In this document: one piece after another, positions 44,119-52,058 of the stretch | Numbering within the stretch: the stretch's first letter is position 1 | How the letters are laid out: each line of letters opens with the position of its first letter | Assembly (NCBI GenBank): GCA_024655965.1 | Contig: JANLFL010000004.1 | Location: forward strand, 1-64,000 | Reading direction: 5' to 3' | DNA: 64,000 nt | From: Caldisericota bacterium | GTDB taxonomy: Bacteria > Caldisericota > JANLFM01 | The notes under the pieces: generated by a model | What the model saw: only the letters and a program-made list of their open reading frames with translations | The model's database searches: none | What the model was told of the DNA's origin: nothing | Program-made: the position numbers and the translations under genes

Positions 44119-44890
44119 TCTCCGGAAAAACCCTCTGAAAATATGCTTCCCAGGGGAGTTCGCCAAGGGACCCCCATTTTGAGGGGGGAAGAAAGGAAAT
44201 AAAACCGCACCACTTCTCGCAAAAGGGAATAGCCTCCAGCCATCTAAGGATGGTTTCCACCTCCCCTTTAATTAGTTCGAGGAATTCAGGCAATTGGAGG
44301 GAACGGGGCGCCACCCCCAAAAGGTGAGAAAAAATGGAATCAAAGTCAAAAATGAGAAAATCTCCCCCGAGCAAACCTTGAATGTTCCTTAAGGAGAAGG
44401 GGTTGTCAATTCCCACCCCAATTTTCAGGTACCTATCGAAGGGAACCCTCCTGGCATTAAGCTCTTCCATGATCTTCATAACCGCCACCTGAACGGCCTT
44501 TAACTCGGTCCCGGCCCTCAAGGAAGGAAGAAGCACCCAGCATTTCCTAAAGTAAGAGGATTGGAGAAAGGCTTTTATTTGGGATTCAAAAAGGAGGGGA
44601 AAATTCTTCCAGAGAGGGAACCCGTTAAAATCCCGGAACTTCTGGAGATCGGTAGCCAGTAAACTTTCCTCCCTTCCCGGGGGGGAAGAGAAATCGAAAA
44701 GGGAAAAAATTAATGGCGCCCAGCTTCCGAGAGATGAACATTCGATGTACATTTTGAACTGCTCTTCCGCTGAAGGAAACGATAAGCGGTTCCGAAATGC
44801 CCACTCGGTCTTAAGGATCACGGGAACCTGTTGGCCCGCGGGCAATTTCCGCAGGGAGAATCCGTCTTCCACCAGCCACCCGGAATCCAT
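44111..44890 (-). CDS. Degenerate PtsI C-domain-like protein (probable pseudoenzyme)
   Basis: A 259-residue protein that lines up along its length with the PEP-binding barrel of PTS enzyme I: KTEWAFRNRLSFPSAEEQF (27-45) matches the family's TEFLF-PTEEEQ block, LFDF (64-67) stands where TLDIGGDK lies, LLFESQIKAFLQSS matches PELF-QLRAILRAS, VLLPSLRAGTEL matches MFPM-S-EEL, VGIDNP replaces MIEVP, FDFDSIF replaces SIGTNDL, and CGFISF (228-233) stands for CGEMAGD. Most PEP- and magnesium-binding residues are altered, and no N-terminal phosphohistidine domain is present. A binding or sensory role is inferred. It lies between a glycosyltransferase and the Clp1-like gene. Confidence 0.6.
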   Translation of the reverse strand: MDSGWLVEDGFSLRKLPAGQQVPVILKTEWAFRNRLSFPSAEEQFKMYIECSSLGSWAPLIFSLFDFSSPPGREESLLATDLQKFRDFNGFPLWKNFPLLFESQIKAFLQSSYFRKCWVLLPSLRAGTELKAVQVAVMKIMEELNARRVPFDRYLKIGVGIDNPFSLRNIQGLLGGDFLIFDFDSIFSHLLGVAPRSLQLPEFLELIKGEVETILRWLEAIPFCEKWCGFISFLPPSKWGSLGELPWEAYFQRVFPENE

Positions 44891-44893
44891 GGC

Positions 44894-45559
44894 TTAAATT
44901 TTATCCCTTCCTTCGGTTTTTGCTCCCTTTCCGAAGAGAGCCTTAAAAATTTGAAAATACATCTTCATGCGGGAAAGGAATCCTTTCCCGAATCCCATTT
45001 TTTGTTCTTTCATCCGGTGGCTCAACCCGGGAAGATATACCTTTTCCACCTTGATCCCTTTTGACTTTAAAAACCTTTCAAGAACTACCTCCAAGCCAAA
45101 ACCAACCCCTACCTGGGGAGCCACCCCTTCCTCCCAGGCCCAGCGGGGAAGGACCCTTTGCCCGGAAAGAAATGGTGTCACAGCCTGAGCGAGGTCCGTG
45201 GGAAGGGAACCCTTCTTAAACAGCCCCAGGGTAGCTTCAGCCTCTCCCTTTAAAATGGGTTGGATTAATTGGCGAATGTGCTCAGGTTTTAATCCCATCA
45301 GGTCAGCATCAAGCAATACCAGGTAATCGGATTGAGAGGCAAGGGCGCCAGCGTTAAGGGCATAATCCTTCCCTTTGTTCTGAGGAAGTTCAATAACTTT
45401 GTGCGCCCCCGATTCACGGGCAACCTCGGCAGTGGAATCGGTTGAGCCATCGGAAATTACAATCACTTCATCTATCAATCCGGATTCCAAGCAGGATTTC
45501 ACCACTGCCCCCACGGTTTTACCCTCGTTTAAAGCAGGAATCAGGGCGGTAAATTTCAC
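44894..45559 (-). CDS. Family 2 glycosyltransferase
   Basis: A 221-residue GT-A fold transferase: IPALNEGKTVGAVV near the N-terminus, VISDGSTDSTAEVA, NKGKDYALNAG and the metal-binding LLDADLMGL. It resembles glucosyl-3-phosphoglycerate synthase and dolichol-phosphate-mannose-synthase-like enzymes, but lacks their C-terminal parts, so the acceptor is not assigned. It has no membrane segment. Its start overlaps the ispG stop (ATGA). Confidence 0.85.
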   Translation of the reverse strand: MKFTALIPALNEGKTVGAVVKSCLESGLIDEVIVISDGSTDSTAEVARESGAHKVIELPQNKGKDYALNAGALASQSDYLVLLDADLMGLKPEHIRQLIQPILKGEAEATLGLFKKGSLPTDLAQAVTPFLSGQRVLPRWAWEEGVAPQVGVGFGLEVVLERFLKSKGIKVEKVYLPGLSHRMKEQKMGFGKGFLSRMKMYFQIFKALFGKGAKTEGRDKI

Positions 45560-46590
45560 CCGGACTTCAACTCCTTCGCCAATTCCTGGGGGATTTCATT
45601 CAAGGAGACCCTTTTTACGATCTTCCCCTTTTTGAAGATCGCTGCCCCCTTCTGGGTAAGGGAAATTCCAAAATCAGCATGGGAAGCCTCACCTGGTCCA
45701 TTTACTTCGCAGCCCATTACCGCGACGACCATGGGGTTCTTCGCCTCGTTTTCCAGAGCCCTCACCATTCTTATTAGGGGATAGAGGGAGGAATGGGCCC
45801 TCCCGCAGGTAGGGCAGGAAATAAGGGTTAAATTCTTCTTTCTCAATCCCAGGGAATCAAGGAGGGAAAAAGCTGCTTGAACCTCGACTTCCGGAGGGGA
45901 GGTCAGAGAAATACGAACGGTGTCTCCAATTCCTTCTTTCAAAAGGGAGTAAAGAGCAATAGTTGATTTCACCACCCCCTCTGGAATTGGCCCTGCTTCA
46001 GTTAATCCCAGGTGGAGAGGGAAGGGGAATCTTTGCGAGAAATCCCGGTAAGCTTCTACTGTGTCCTCAATTGTGGAGGCTTTAAGGGAAAATACCAGGT
46101 CGGAAAAATCAAACCGGGAAACCCAATTTAAAAAATCCTCTGCGGCAAGAAGAAGGCCCTTCCATAAGGGACGGATATTCCGGAATTTGGCAGCCAAAGA
46201 CCCGGAATTGAACCCCACCCGCAGAGGAATCCCCTTGCCCTTGGAAACCCTAAGGATTTCTTTTAAACCTTCTTTGGGGATATTTCCAGGATTGATCCGA
46301 ACTTTGTCTGCTCCGGCCCGAATCGCTTTAAGAGCCAGTTGGGGGTGAAAATGGATATCTGCAATCAAAGGGATGGAGGACCTCTGTTTTAGGTAGCGAA
46401 AAGTTTCCAGGGAAAGTTCATCCGGTATAGCCATCCTTAAAAGGTCGCACCCTGACCTCTCCAGCTTTCGGAGTTGCCTCAAGGAGGAGGGAATATTATG
46501 GGGATCGGTCTTGAGCATACTTTGAACGGCAATCGGCTCCCCTCCTCCGATAACGACCTTCCCAATCTTGACTTTAATGGAGCTCATCAA
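45556..46590 (-). CDS. ispG: HMBPP synthase IspG (flavodoxin-dependent)
   Basis: A 344-residue enzyme of the MEP isoprenoid pathway that makes HMBPP from MEcPP with a 4Fe-4S cluster. The TIM barrel opens with VVIGGGEPIAVQSM; the cluster cysteines are in SCPTCGRAH and MGCEVNGPGEA, with the catalytic glutamate in the latter. It overlaps rseP by four bases. dxr, often in the cdsA-rseP-ispG cluster, is not present here. Confidence 0.96.
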   Translation of the reverse strand: MMSSIKVKIGKVVIGGGEPIAVQSMLKTDPHNIPSSLRQLRKLERSGCDLLRMAIPDELSLETFRYLKQRSSIPLIADIHFHPQLALKAIRAGADKVRINPGNIPKEGLKEILRVSKGKGIPLRVGFNSGSLAAKFRNIRPLWKGLLLAAEDFLNWVSRFDFSDLVFSLKASTIEDTVEAYRDFSQRFPFPLHLGLTEAGPIPEGVVKSTIALYSLLKEGIGDTVRISLTSPPEVEVQAAFSLLDSLGLRKKNLTLISCPTCGRAHSSLYPLIRMVRALENEAKNPMVVAVMGCEVNGPGEASHADFGISLTQKGAAIFKKGKIVKRVSLNEIPQELAKELKSG

Positions 46591-47588
46591 AGTCTCAAAA
46601 TATCTCCCCAGGTGACGAGCAATAGGAAAGCGAGAAGAAAAATAAAACCGATGGCGTTCACTGTGGCGTATACTTTGGGATTTATTTTTTTCTTTCTAAT
46701 TCCTTCGATCACCAGAAAGAGAATGTGTCCTCCATCCAGTGCCGGAAAGGGGATGAGGTTAAAAACCCCCAGGGCCATGGAAAGAACTCCGGTTATTCCC
46801 AGAAGGTTCATGATTCCAGCCTGGGCTTGTTGAGCGGTAATCTGGACAATCCCAACAGGCCCGGAAAAATCTGAGAGGGAGACTTTTCCGGAAAATAACA
46901 TTCCTAAGGACTGGAAAATGAGGAGGAACATGTTCCCGAAATAATAGAAGGCCGAGCCAATTGCCTCCAGGAACCCCCTCTTTCTTAAAGCGGGAATAAT
47001 CCCCACGATGAACCTTTTCTCTTCCGTAAGGAAGGTAGGGGTAGCGGTGATTTCCAAAGTCTTGCCCTCTCGTTGAATCTCGAAGGCAAGGGGAGAACCG
47101 CCCTGGCTCTGGTTAATTGTCAAGGTGATGTCCTCCCAGGAATTAACTGACTTTCCCCCGATTGCCAGGATTTGATCTCCGGGAAGAAGGCCAGAGGCCT
47201 CGGCAGGGCTATTTTCGATAATTTGGCCAATCGTGGTCGTGGGCATGGGAGCGAGGGAAAAGAGGAGGATGAAGAGCAAGAGTGCCAGAACCATGTTGCT
47301 CAATGGTCCACCGAAGAGGATTAAAAAACGCTTCCCAATTCTTTGAGCGTTGAACCCATCTGGAGATTGATCACCTGGTTCCATGCCTTTCACCTTTACA
47401 TAGGCGAGGATGGGGATCAGGTTCAAGCGATAAAGCGTCCCCCGCGATTTTTTGGAAAGGATTGCCGGGCCAAAACCGAAGGCAAATTCTTCAACGGGGA
47501 CACGAGAAATTTTTGCAAAGATGAAGTGGCCAAGTTCGTGTCCGATTGCCAAGACAGTCAAAACCAAAATGCCAATGAGGACGTTCAA
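46587..47588 (-). CDS. rseP: Site-2 intramembrane metalloprotease RseP/RasP
   Basis: A 333-residue membrane protease with HELGH in the first helix, one PDZ domain (about 110-190, GLLPGDQILAIGG) and the third zinc ligand in FPALDGGHILFLV. It cuts regulatory or signal-peptide remnants within the membrane. One PDZ and about four membrane segments match the short Firmicutes form. It lies between cdsA and ispG. Confidence 0.95.
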   Translation of the reverse strand: MNVLIGILVLTVLAIGHELGHFIFAKISRVPVEEFAFGFGPAILSKKSRGTLYRLNLIPILAYVKVKGMEPGDQSPDGFNAQRIGKRFLILFGGPLSNMVLALLLFILLFSLAPMPTTTIGQIIENSPAEASGLLPGDQILAIGGKSVNSWEDITLTINQSQGGSPLAFEIQREGKTLEITATPTFLTEEKRFIVGIIPALRKRGFLEAIGSAFYYFGNMFLLIFQSLGMLFSGKVSLSDFSGPVGIVQITAQQAQAGIMNLLGITGVLSMALGVFNLIPFPALDGGHILFLVIEGIRKKKINPKVYATVNAIGFIFLLAFLLLVTWGDILRL

Positions 47589-47607
47589 CCTAAAAGAGTT
47601 CCTTTCT

Positions 47608-48393
47608 TCAAATTAGAAAAACCACACTATAAAAATATACTAAAGGTGCGGTAAAAAGAAGGGAGTCCAGACGATCCAAAAAACCCCCGTGGCCGGGAAT
47701 GAGTAGGGAGGAATCCTTCTTTTGGGCCTCCCTCTTGAAAATAGATTCAAAAAGGTCCCCTATCAAAGAAAAAAGGCTGACAATTACCCCAAGGGGGATG
47801 ACAGGGAGGAGGGGTTCCCCAAAGATTAAAGCGGCCGCAACGGCTCCAATGATTCCTCCCAAGGGGCTGGAAAGAGTCCCTTCAAGTGTTTTTCCCGGGC
47901 TGATCCGAGGGAATACTTTCCTCTTTCCAAGGTATTTCCCCACGAAAAAAGCTACCGAATCGCTGGCGAACGTGCTGAGAAGGAAGATGGTTAATAAATA
48001 GAAGCCCTTGGGTCCTTCCCGGAGGAGGTAAATGAACCTCAAAAGAAAGCCCAGGTATATGGGGGAGAAGGTGATTTGAGCGGCCTTAATGGACCGATTA
48101 TTTCCTCCTTTAAAAAGGGTAAAAATTGCCCCAATAAGCAGGGAAAGGGCAAGGACAATTTCCAACGATAAACAGATCTCTGGCCTGAGGCTCAAGAGGA
48201 AAAGAAGAAAAATCATGAAAACAGGGAAAAAATCGGACTTTTCGAAGTGAAAAAGGTTCCCAAGTTCCCAGAGGGCAAATCCCCCGAAAACCAGAATTAG
48301 TGACCAGAGAGCCCATCCTCCGAAATACCCCACCAAGAAAATCAAGGGAAGGAGGAGGAAGGCGGAAAGAAACCTCAAGGCCAGGTTACTCAT
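47608..48393 (-). CDS. cdsA: Phosphatidate cytidylyltransferase
   Basis: A 261-residue membrane enzyme making CDP-diacylglycerol from phosphatidate and CTP. The family signature appears as SPGKTLEG and GDLFESIFKREAQKKDSS then PGHGGFLDRLDSLL. About seven membrane segments. ATG 48393 lies inside the end of the UppS-like gene; the open frame runs further to 48456 but the family starts here. Confidence 0.94.
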   Translation of the reverse strand: MSNLALRFLSAFLLLPLIFLVGYFGGWALWSLILVFGGFALWELGNLFHFEKSDFFPVFMIFLLFLLSLRPEICLSLEIVLALSLLIGAIFTLFKGGNNRSIKAAQITFSPIYLGFLLRFIYLLREGPKGFYLLTIFLLSTFASDSVAFFVGKYLGKRKVFPRISPGKTLEGTLSSPLGGIIGAVAAALIFGEPLLPVIPLGVIVSLFSLIGDLFESIFKREAQKKDSSLLIPGHGGFLDRLDSLLFTAPLVYFYSVVFLI

Positions 48394-48940
48394 TGATCTT
48401 TCCAAAACGCCTTTCCCTTTTTGAAAAATCTTGAAAAGCCCGGTCCAGTTCCTCAAGGGAAAAATCCCTCCAGCAAACCGGGGAGAAAAACAGTTCGCTG
48501 TAAGCTATCGACCAGGTAAGGCTATCGCCGATGCTCCTTATCCCTCCGGTGATGATCACCAGATCTGGTTCAATCCAACCCAGGTTTTGCATGTAATTTT
48601 TTATCTCCGCTTCGGAAAAGGAAAAATCTGGGTGCTTCCGTAAAATTCCCGCAAGGAACTCCTTTTCGCTGAAATTCAAACCCAGGTTAACAACCGGGGT
48701 TTGGCGAGATGGGGGAATTTCCCCGTCCTTCAAAACCCTCAGGTAAACGGGAATTTCATTAGAAAATGGGGGGAACTCGCCAAAGTATCCGTAAAATAGA
48801 AAACTGGCCTGGTCAAAACCGGATCTGAATGCTTCCTGGGAAAGCAGGGTGATTTTTTTTACGGTTTCCCCAGCTGAAAGACCAAAAAATGAAGAGGAGC
48901 TTTTTTCGCCTTCCCCGATTAAAAAGGCCAGGTGCTTCAT
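48386..48940 (-). CDS. Divergent UppS-like protein lacking catalytic residues
   Basis: A 184-residue homologue of undecaprenyl diphosphate synthase at the normal uppS position between frr and cdsA. Homology is clear at the C-terminus: EPDLVIITGGIRSIGD, WSIAYSELFFSPVCWRDF and DFSKRERRFG. The active site is gone: the MDGNGRWA loop reads LIGEGEKSS (no Asp), the STENW segment is missing, and the R-T-G-G-x-x-R-I-S block is I-T-G-G-I-R-S-I-G, losing both arginines and the serine. It is also about 50-70 residues short. It may be a non-catalytic partner of another prenyltransferase, as NgBR/Nus1 is in eukaryotes, or have a new role. Confidence 0.75.
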   Translation of the reverse strand: MKHLAFLIGEGEKSSSSFFGLSAGETVKKITLLSQEAFRSGFDQASFLFYGYFGEFPPFSNEIPVYLRVLKDGEIPPSRQTPVVNLGLNFSEKEFLAGILRKHPDFSFSEAEIKNYMQNLGWIEPDLVIITGGIRSIGDSLTWSIAYSELFFSPVCWRDFSLEELDRAFQDFSKRERRFGKINE

Positions 48941-48948
48941 GGAGTGGC

Positions 48949-49215
48949 TTATTCCCCAAAAACCAAGAAAAAAGCATCCTGAGATCGGGGGGGCCTTTTT
49001 TCAGAAAGGTAATTATCGAAACTTAAAATGACTCGAATGCGATTCTCCCCGGTTTTTTTGAGGAAAATCACCCTTGGGTTTCCCAGGGGCTGGGCGGAAG
49101 GGGAAGGCTGGAAAAAGTGCTCCTCAATCTCCAGGCCTCCTTCCTCAAGAAGGGGCTTTACTTCGTTCCACAATTTTCCGCAATAACTGGGGAATTCGAG
49201 GGAGAATTTGTTCAT
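48949..49215 (-). CDS. Small hypothetical protein between frr and the UppS-like gene
   Basis: An 88-residue protein with no recognised family. The pattern is two short helices followed by beta strands (PRVIFLKKTG, RIRVILSFDNYLS), without signal peptide or membrane segment. It sits eight bases before the UppS-like gene and touches the frr stop, so it is expressed with both. A link to the unusual UppS-like protein is possible on position alone. Confidence 0.55.
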   Translation of the reverse strand: MNKFSLEFPSYCGKLWNEVKPLLEEGGLEIEEHFFQPSPSAQPLGNPRVIFLKKTGENRIRVILSFDNYLSEKRPPRSQDAFFLVFGE

Positions 49216-49772
49216 TAAACCTCCATTATGGAGCTTTCTTTCTTCTCCAGGGCAAGATCAACGAGCTCGATATACTTGTCAAGGAGCTTCTGGACTTTCT
49301 CCAGATAGCGGTCTCGGTCATCCTCGGAAATTTTTCCCTGGTCCTTCAGTTCCTTAATGCTCTCGTTCGCTTCCCGGCGATGGTTCCTGAGCTCAACCCT
49401 GCAATCTTCAGCCATTTTCTTCGCCGCTTTGACAAATTCCTTCCTCCGTTCCTCGGTTAAGGGAGGGAAAACCAAGCGAATAATTCCCCGGTCAACTTGG
49501 GGGGTGACCCCGAGATTTGCTTTGAGGATGGCTTTTTCAATCTCCTTGAGGATGGATTGATCCCAGGGCTGGATCACTAGGACCCGGGGCTCTGGAGTGC
49601 TGATCGTGGCTAACTGGTTGATGGGAAGCAGGGAACCGAAATAATTAACGGTGATCTTTTCCAATACCGCAGGGGTTACCTTCCCCGCCCGGATAGTCTT
49701 GAACTCTTCCTGCAAAAAGGAAAGGGCTTTGTTCATTCGTTCTTCGGTCTGTTTCAAAATCTCCTCGAGCAC
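49215..49772 (-). CDS. frr: Ribosome recycling factor
   Basis: A 185-residue RRF that splits post-termination ribosomes with EF-G. Typical segments are EFKTIRAGKVTPAVLEKI, PINQLATISTPEPRVLVIQPWD, IRLVFPPLTEERRKEFVK and the three-helix ends. It starts two bases from pyrH in the conserved rpsB-tsf-pyrH-frr order. Confidence 0.97.
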   Translation of the reverse strand: MLEEILKQTEERMNKALSFLQEEFKTIRAGKVTPAVLEKITVNYFGSLLPINQLATISTPEPRVLVIQPWDQSILKEIEKAILKANLGVTPQVDRGIIRLVFPPLTEERRKEFVKAAKKMAEDCRVELRNHRREANESIKELKDQGKISEDDRDRYLEKVQKLLDKYIELVDLALEKKESSIMEV

Positions 49773-49774
49773 CT

Positions 49775-50488
49775 TTATCCCTCCTTTACCTCGGTTCCGA
49801 TTTTCTCGCCCATGATTAACTTTTTTATGTTCTCCGGTTCGTTAATATTAAAAACAATGATCGGGATCTTGTTTTCCCGGCAGAGAGCAACCGCAGTCGC
49901 ATCCATCGCTTTGAGGTCCTTGGCGAGGTACTCGGTGTAGGTCAGGTTACTAAAAAGTTGGGCGTCTTTATCCTTTTTGGGGTCTGCAGTGTAGATTCCT
50001 TCCACTTTTGTTCCCCGAAGGAAGACTTCAGCGCCAATCTCGATTGCCCGGAGGGCTGCAGCGGTGTCCGAGGAAAAGAAGGGGCTTCCAACTCCAGCTG
50101 CGAAGATCACCACCCTCCCTTTCTCCAGGTGCCGGATGGCTTTTCGTCGAATATAGGGTTCGGCGATTTTTTGCATGTCGATGGCGGTTTGAACCCGGGT
50201 TGGAATTCCCATTTTTTCCAGCATTGCCTGGATGGCCAGGGAGTTCATGACCGTTGCCAGCATTCCCATGTAATCAGCGGTAGCGCGGTCAATTCCGATT
50301 TTTTCGGCCATTTCAACTCCCCGCCAGATGTTGCCCCCGCCAACTGCGACGGCAACTTCACAGCCCAGGCTCCTGATCTCCTCGATCTGGTGGCACACCG
50401 TCTCCAGAAACTGGGGATCGATCCCGAAATCAAGTTTTCCCTGCAGGGCTTCTCCGGAAATTTTTAGAAGAACCCTGCGGAACTTCAA
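49775..50488 (-). CDS. pyrH: Uridylate kinase
   Basis: A 237-residue UMP kinase of the amino acid kinase fold: RRVLLKISGEALQG, VGGGNIWRG, DYMGMLATVMNSLAIQAML and the ATP-site YTADPKKD. TTG 50488 is chosen, one base after the tsf stop; longer starts would lie inside tsf. Hexameric and usually GTP-activated in relatives. Confidence 0.95.
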   Translation of the reverse strand: MKFRRVLLKISGEALQGKLDFGIDPQFLETVCHQIEEIRSLGCEVAVAVGGGNIWRGVEMAEKIGIDRATADYMGMLATVMNSLAIQAMLEKMGIPTRVQTAIDMQKIAEPYIRRKAIRHLEKGRVVIFAAGVGSPFFSSDTAAALRAIEIGAEVFLRGTKVEGIYTADPKKDKDAQLFSNLTYTEYLAKDLKAMDATAVALCRENKIPIIVFNINEPENIKKLIMGEKIGTEVKEG

Positions 50489-50489
50489 A

Positions 50490-51089
50490 TTAGATTTCCT
50501 CTCCGAGCTTGAACCTGACGAACCTTCTGACCCGAACATTTTCCCCCACCTTTGCAATTAATTCTTTAATCAGGTCGTGGATGGTCTTTTGGGGATCCCG
50601 AACGTAAACCATCTCCATTAAGCAGTTTGTTTTAAAGAAGCTCTCAATCTTGGATTCGACGATCTTGTCAACCACTTTCTCGGGTTTCCCTTCCTGGAGA
50701 GCCTGTTTGCGGTAGATTTCCCTTTCCCGATCCAGAACCTCCTGAGGGACATCCTCCCTCTGAACGAAAGTCGGGGCTTCAGCGGCAATCTGAAGGCAAA
50801 GCTCCTTTGCCAGGGCCCGGAATTCAGGGGTCCGAGCGACAAAATCGGTCTCGCAGTTCAACTCAACCATGACCCCGAGTTTGCTGTCGTGGTGAATGTA
50901 AGCTTCGATAATACCTTCCTTTGCTTCCCGCCCCATCTTTTTGACCGCAGCCGCTAACCCTTTTTCCCTCAAAAGCTCTACGGCCTTATTAAAATCTCCC
51001 TGAGTTTCCCGGAGGGCATTTCGGCAGTCGAGGATTCCAGCCCCGGTCTTCTCGCGAAGTTCTTTAACCATTTCGGATGTTATTTCCAT
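50490..51089 (-). CDS. tsf: Elongation factor Ts
   Basis: A 199-residue nucleotide-exchange factor for EF-Tu. It has the UBA-like N-terminus (VKELREKTGAGILDCRNAL), the TDFVAR motif and a single core domain, the short form seen in Thermus and many deep-branching bacteria rather than the 280-residue enteric form. Positioned after rpsB as usual. Confidence 0.97.
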   Translation of the reverse strand: MEITSEMVKELREKTGAGILDCRNALRETQGDFNKAVELLREKGLAAAVKKMGREAKEGIIEAYIHHDSKLGVMVELNCETDFVARTPEFRALAKELCLQIAAEAPTFVQREDVPQEVLDREREIYRKQALQEGKPEKVVDKIVESKIESFFKTNCLMEMVYVRDPQKTIHDLIKELIAKVGENVRVRRFVRFKLGEEI

Positions 51090-51110
51090 CTCAATTCTCC
51101 TTTCAGGGGA

Positions 51111-51914
51111 TTAAAAATTCTCCTCTTCCAAATCGATCGTGTCCAAGTACTTTTCTTCCTCTTCGATCATTTCGAGGACGGAAGCAAGAGTCTCCTCAGG
51201 AGCGGCTTCCGCAGCTTCCACCGGGAATTGAACACCTTCTCTGGCCTCAATGACCGCATCAGCGATTTTGCTGGCAATCAGTTTTACCGCTCTAATAGCA
51301 TCGTCGTTTCCGGGAATGGGGAAGTCAATTTGATCTGGATCGCAGTTGGTATCAACAATGGCAATTACCGGAATCTCTAATTTATTAGCCTCAACCACGG
51401 CGTTTTGGTCTTTCCGCGTATCTGTTACAAAAACTGCCCCGGGAAGATCGGTCATTCCTCGGATCCCTCCCAGGAAACGGCTAAGTTTGGTTTTTTCGCG
51501 CATCAAGGAGGAGACCTCTTTTCGCGGGAGCTTATCCATCACACCATCGGTCTCCATTTTCTCCAGTTCCGCCAGGCGATCCAGGCGCCTCTTTATGGTT
51601 TTGAAATTTGTGAGGGTCCCTCCCAGCCATCGCTCGTTGACGTAAAACATTCCGCACCTTTCGGCTTCAGTTTTTACCGCTTCTTGAGCTTGTTTCTTGG
51701 TCCCGACAAAGAGGATGGATTTTCCCTGGGAGACCACTTCCTTCACAAAGGCGTAAGCTTCCTCGAGTTTTTGAACAGTTAACTGAAGATCGATGATGTA
51801 AATTCCGTTCCGTTCAGTGAAGATGAATCTCCGCATTTTGGGATTCCAGCGCCTGGTTTGGTGCCCAAAATGAACTCCTGCCTCGAGCAGGCTCTTCATA
51901 CTGACTACTGCCAT
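51111..51914 (-). CDS. rpsB: Ribosomal protein S2
   Basis: A 267-residue 30S protein with [33 protein letters not shown] and [13 protein letters not shown]. It has an acidic C-terminal extension (residues 230-267). AGGAGGAAT precedes the ATG. A promoter (52018-52046) and a structured leader (51945-52003) lie upstream, so the rpsB-tsf-pyrH-frr unit probably starts here and may be autoregulated. Confidence 0.97.
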   Translation of the reverse strand: MAVVSMKSLLEAGVHFGHQTRRWNPKMRRFIFTERNGIYIIDLQLTVQKLEEAYAFVKEVVSQGKSILFVGTKKQAQEAVKTEAERCGMFYVNERWLGGTLTNFKTIKRRLDRLAELEKMETDGVMDKLPRKEVSSLMREKTKLSRFLGGIRGMTDLPGAVFVTDTRKDQNAVVEANKLEIPVIAIVDTNCDPDQIDFPIPGNDDAIRAVKLIASKIADAVIEAREGVQFPVEAAEAAPEETLASVLEMIEEEEKYLDTIDLEEENF

Positions 51915-51944
51915 TTTAAATTCCTCCTATTGGTTATTTTCCTC

Positions 51945-52003
51945 CACTTCCCTCATCTTGGGACGAGACCTGTCAAGGCCACCGCGTCTCCAATCAGGAA
52001 GTG
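51945..52003 (-). promoter_or_regulatory. Structured rpsB leader, candidate S2 autoregulatory element
   Basis: In the leader RNA, CACTTCC (52003-51997) can pair with GGAAGTG (51951-51945), enclosing an inner GAGAC/GTCTC stem (51990-51986 with 51969-51965). A nested structure between promoter and ribosome binding site suits feedback by S2, known for rpsB leaders in several phyla; this exact motif is not one I can name. Confidence 0.45.
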
Positions 52004-52017
52004 TGCGAAATCGCTTT

Positions 52018-52046
52018 AGTATAATAAGGATTTTTATTTCAAGCAA
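52018..52046 (-). promoter_or_regulatory. rpsB promoter
   Basis: On the minus strand TTGCTT (52046-52041), a 17-base spacer and TATACT (52023-52018) lie about 105 bases before rpsB, in the gap after dprA. Only the -10 is close to consensus. Confidence 0.6.
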
Positions 52047-52058
52047 GGCCGGGGGCGC

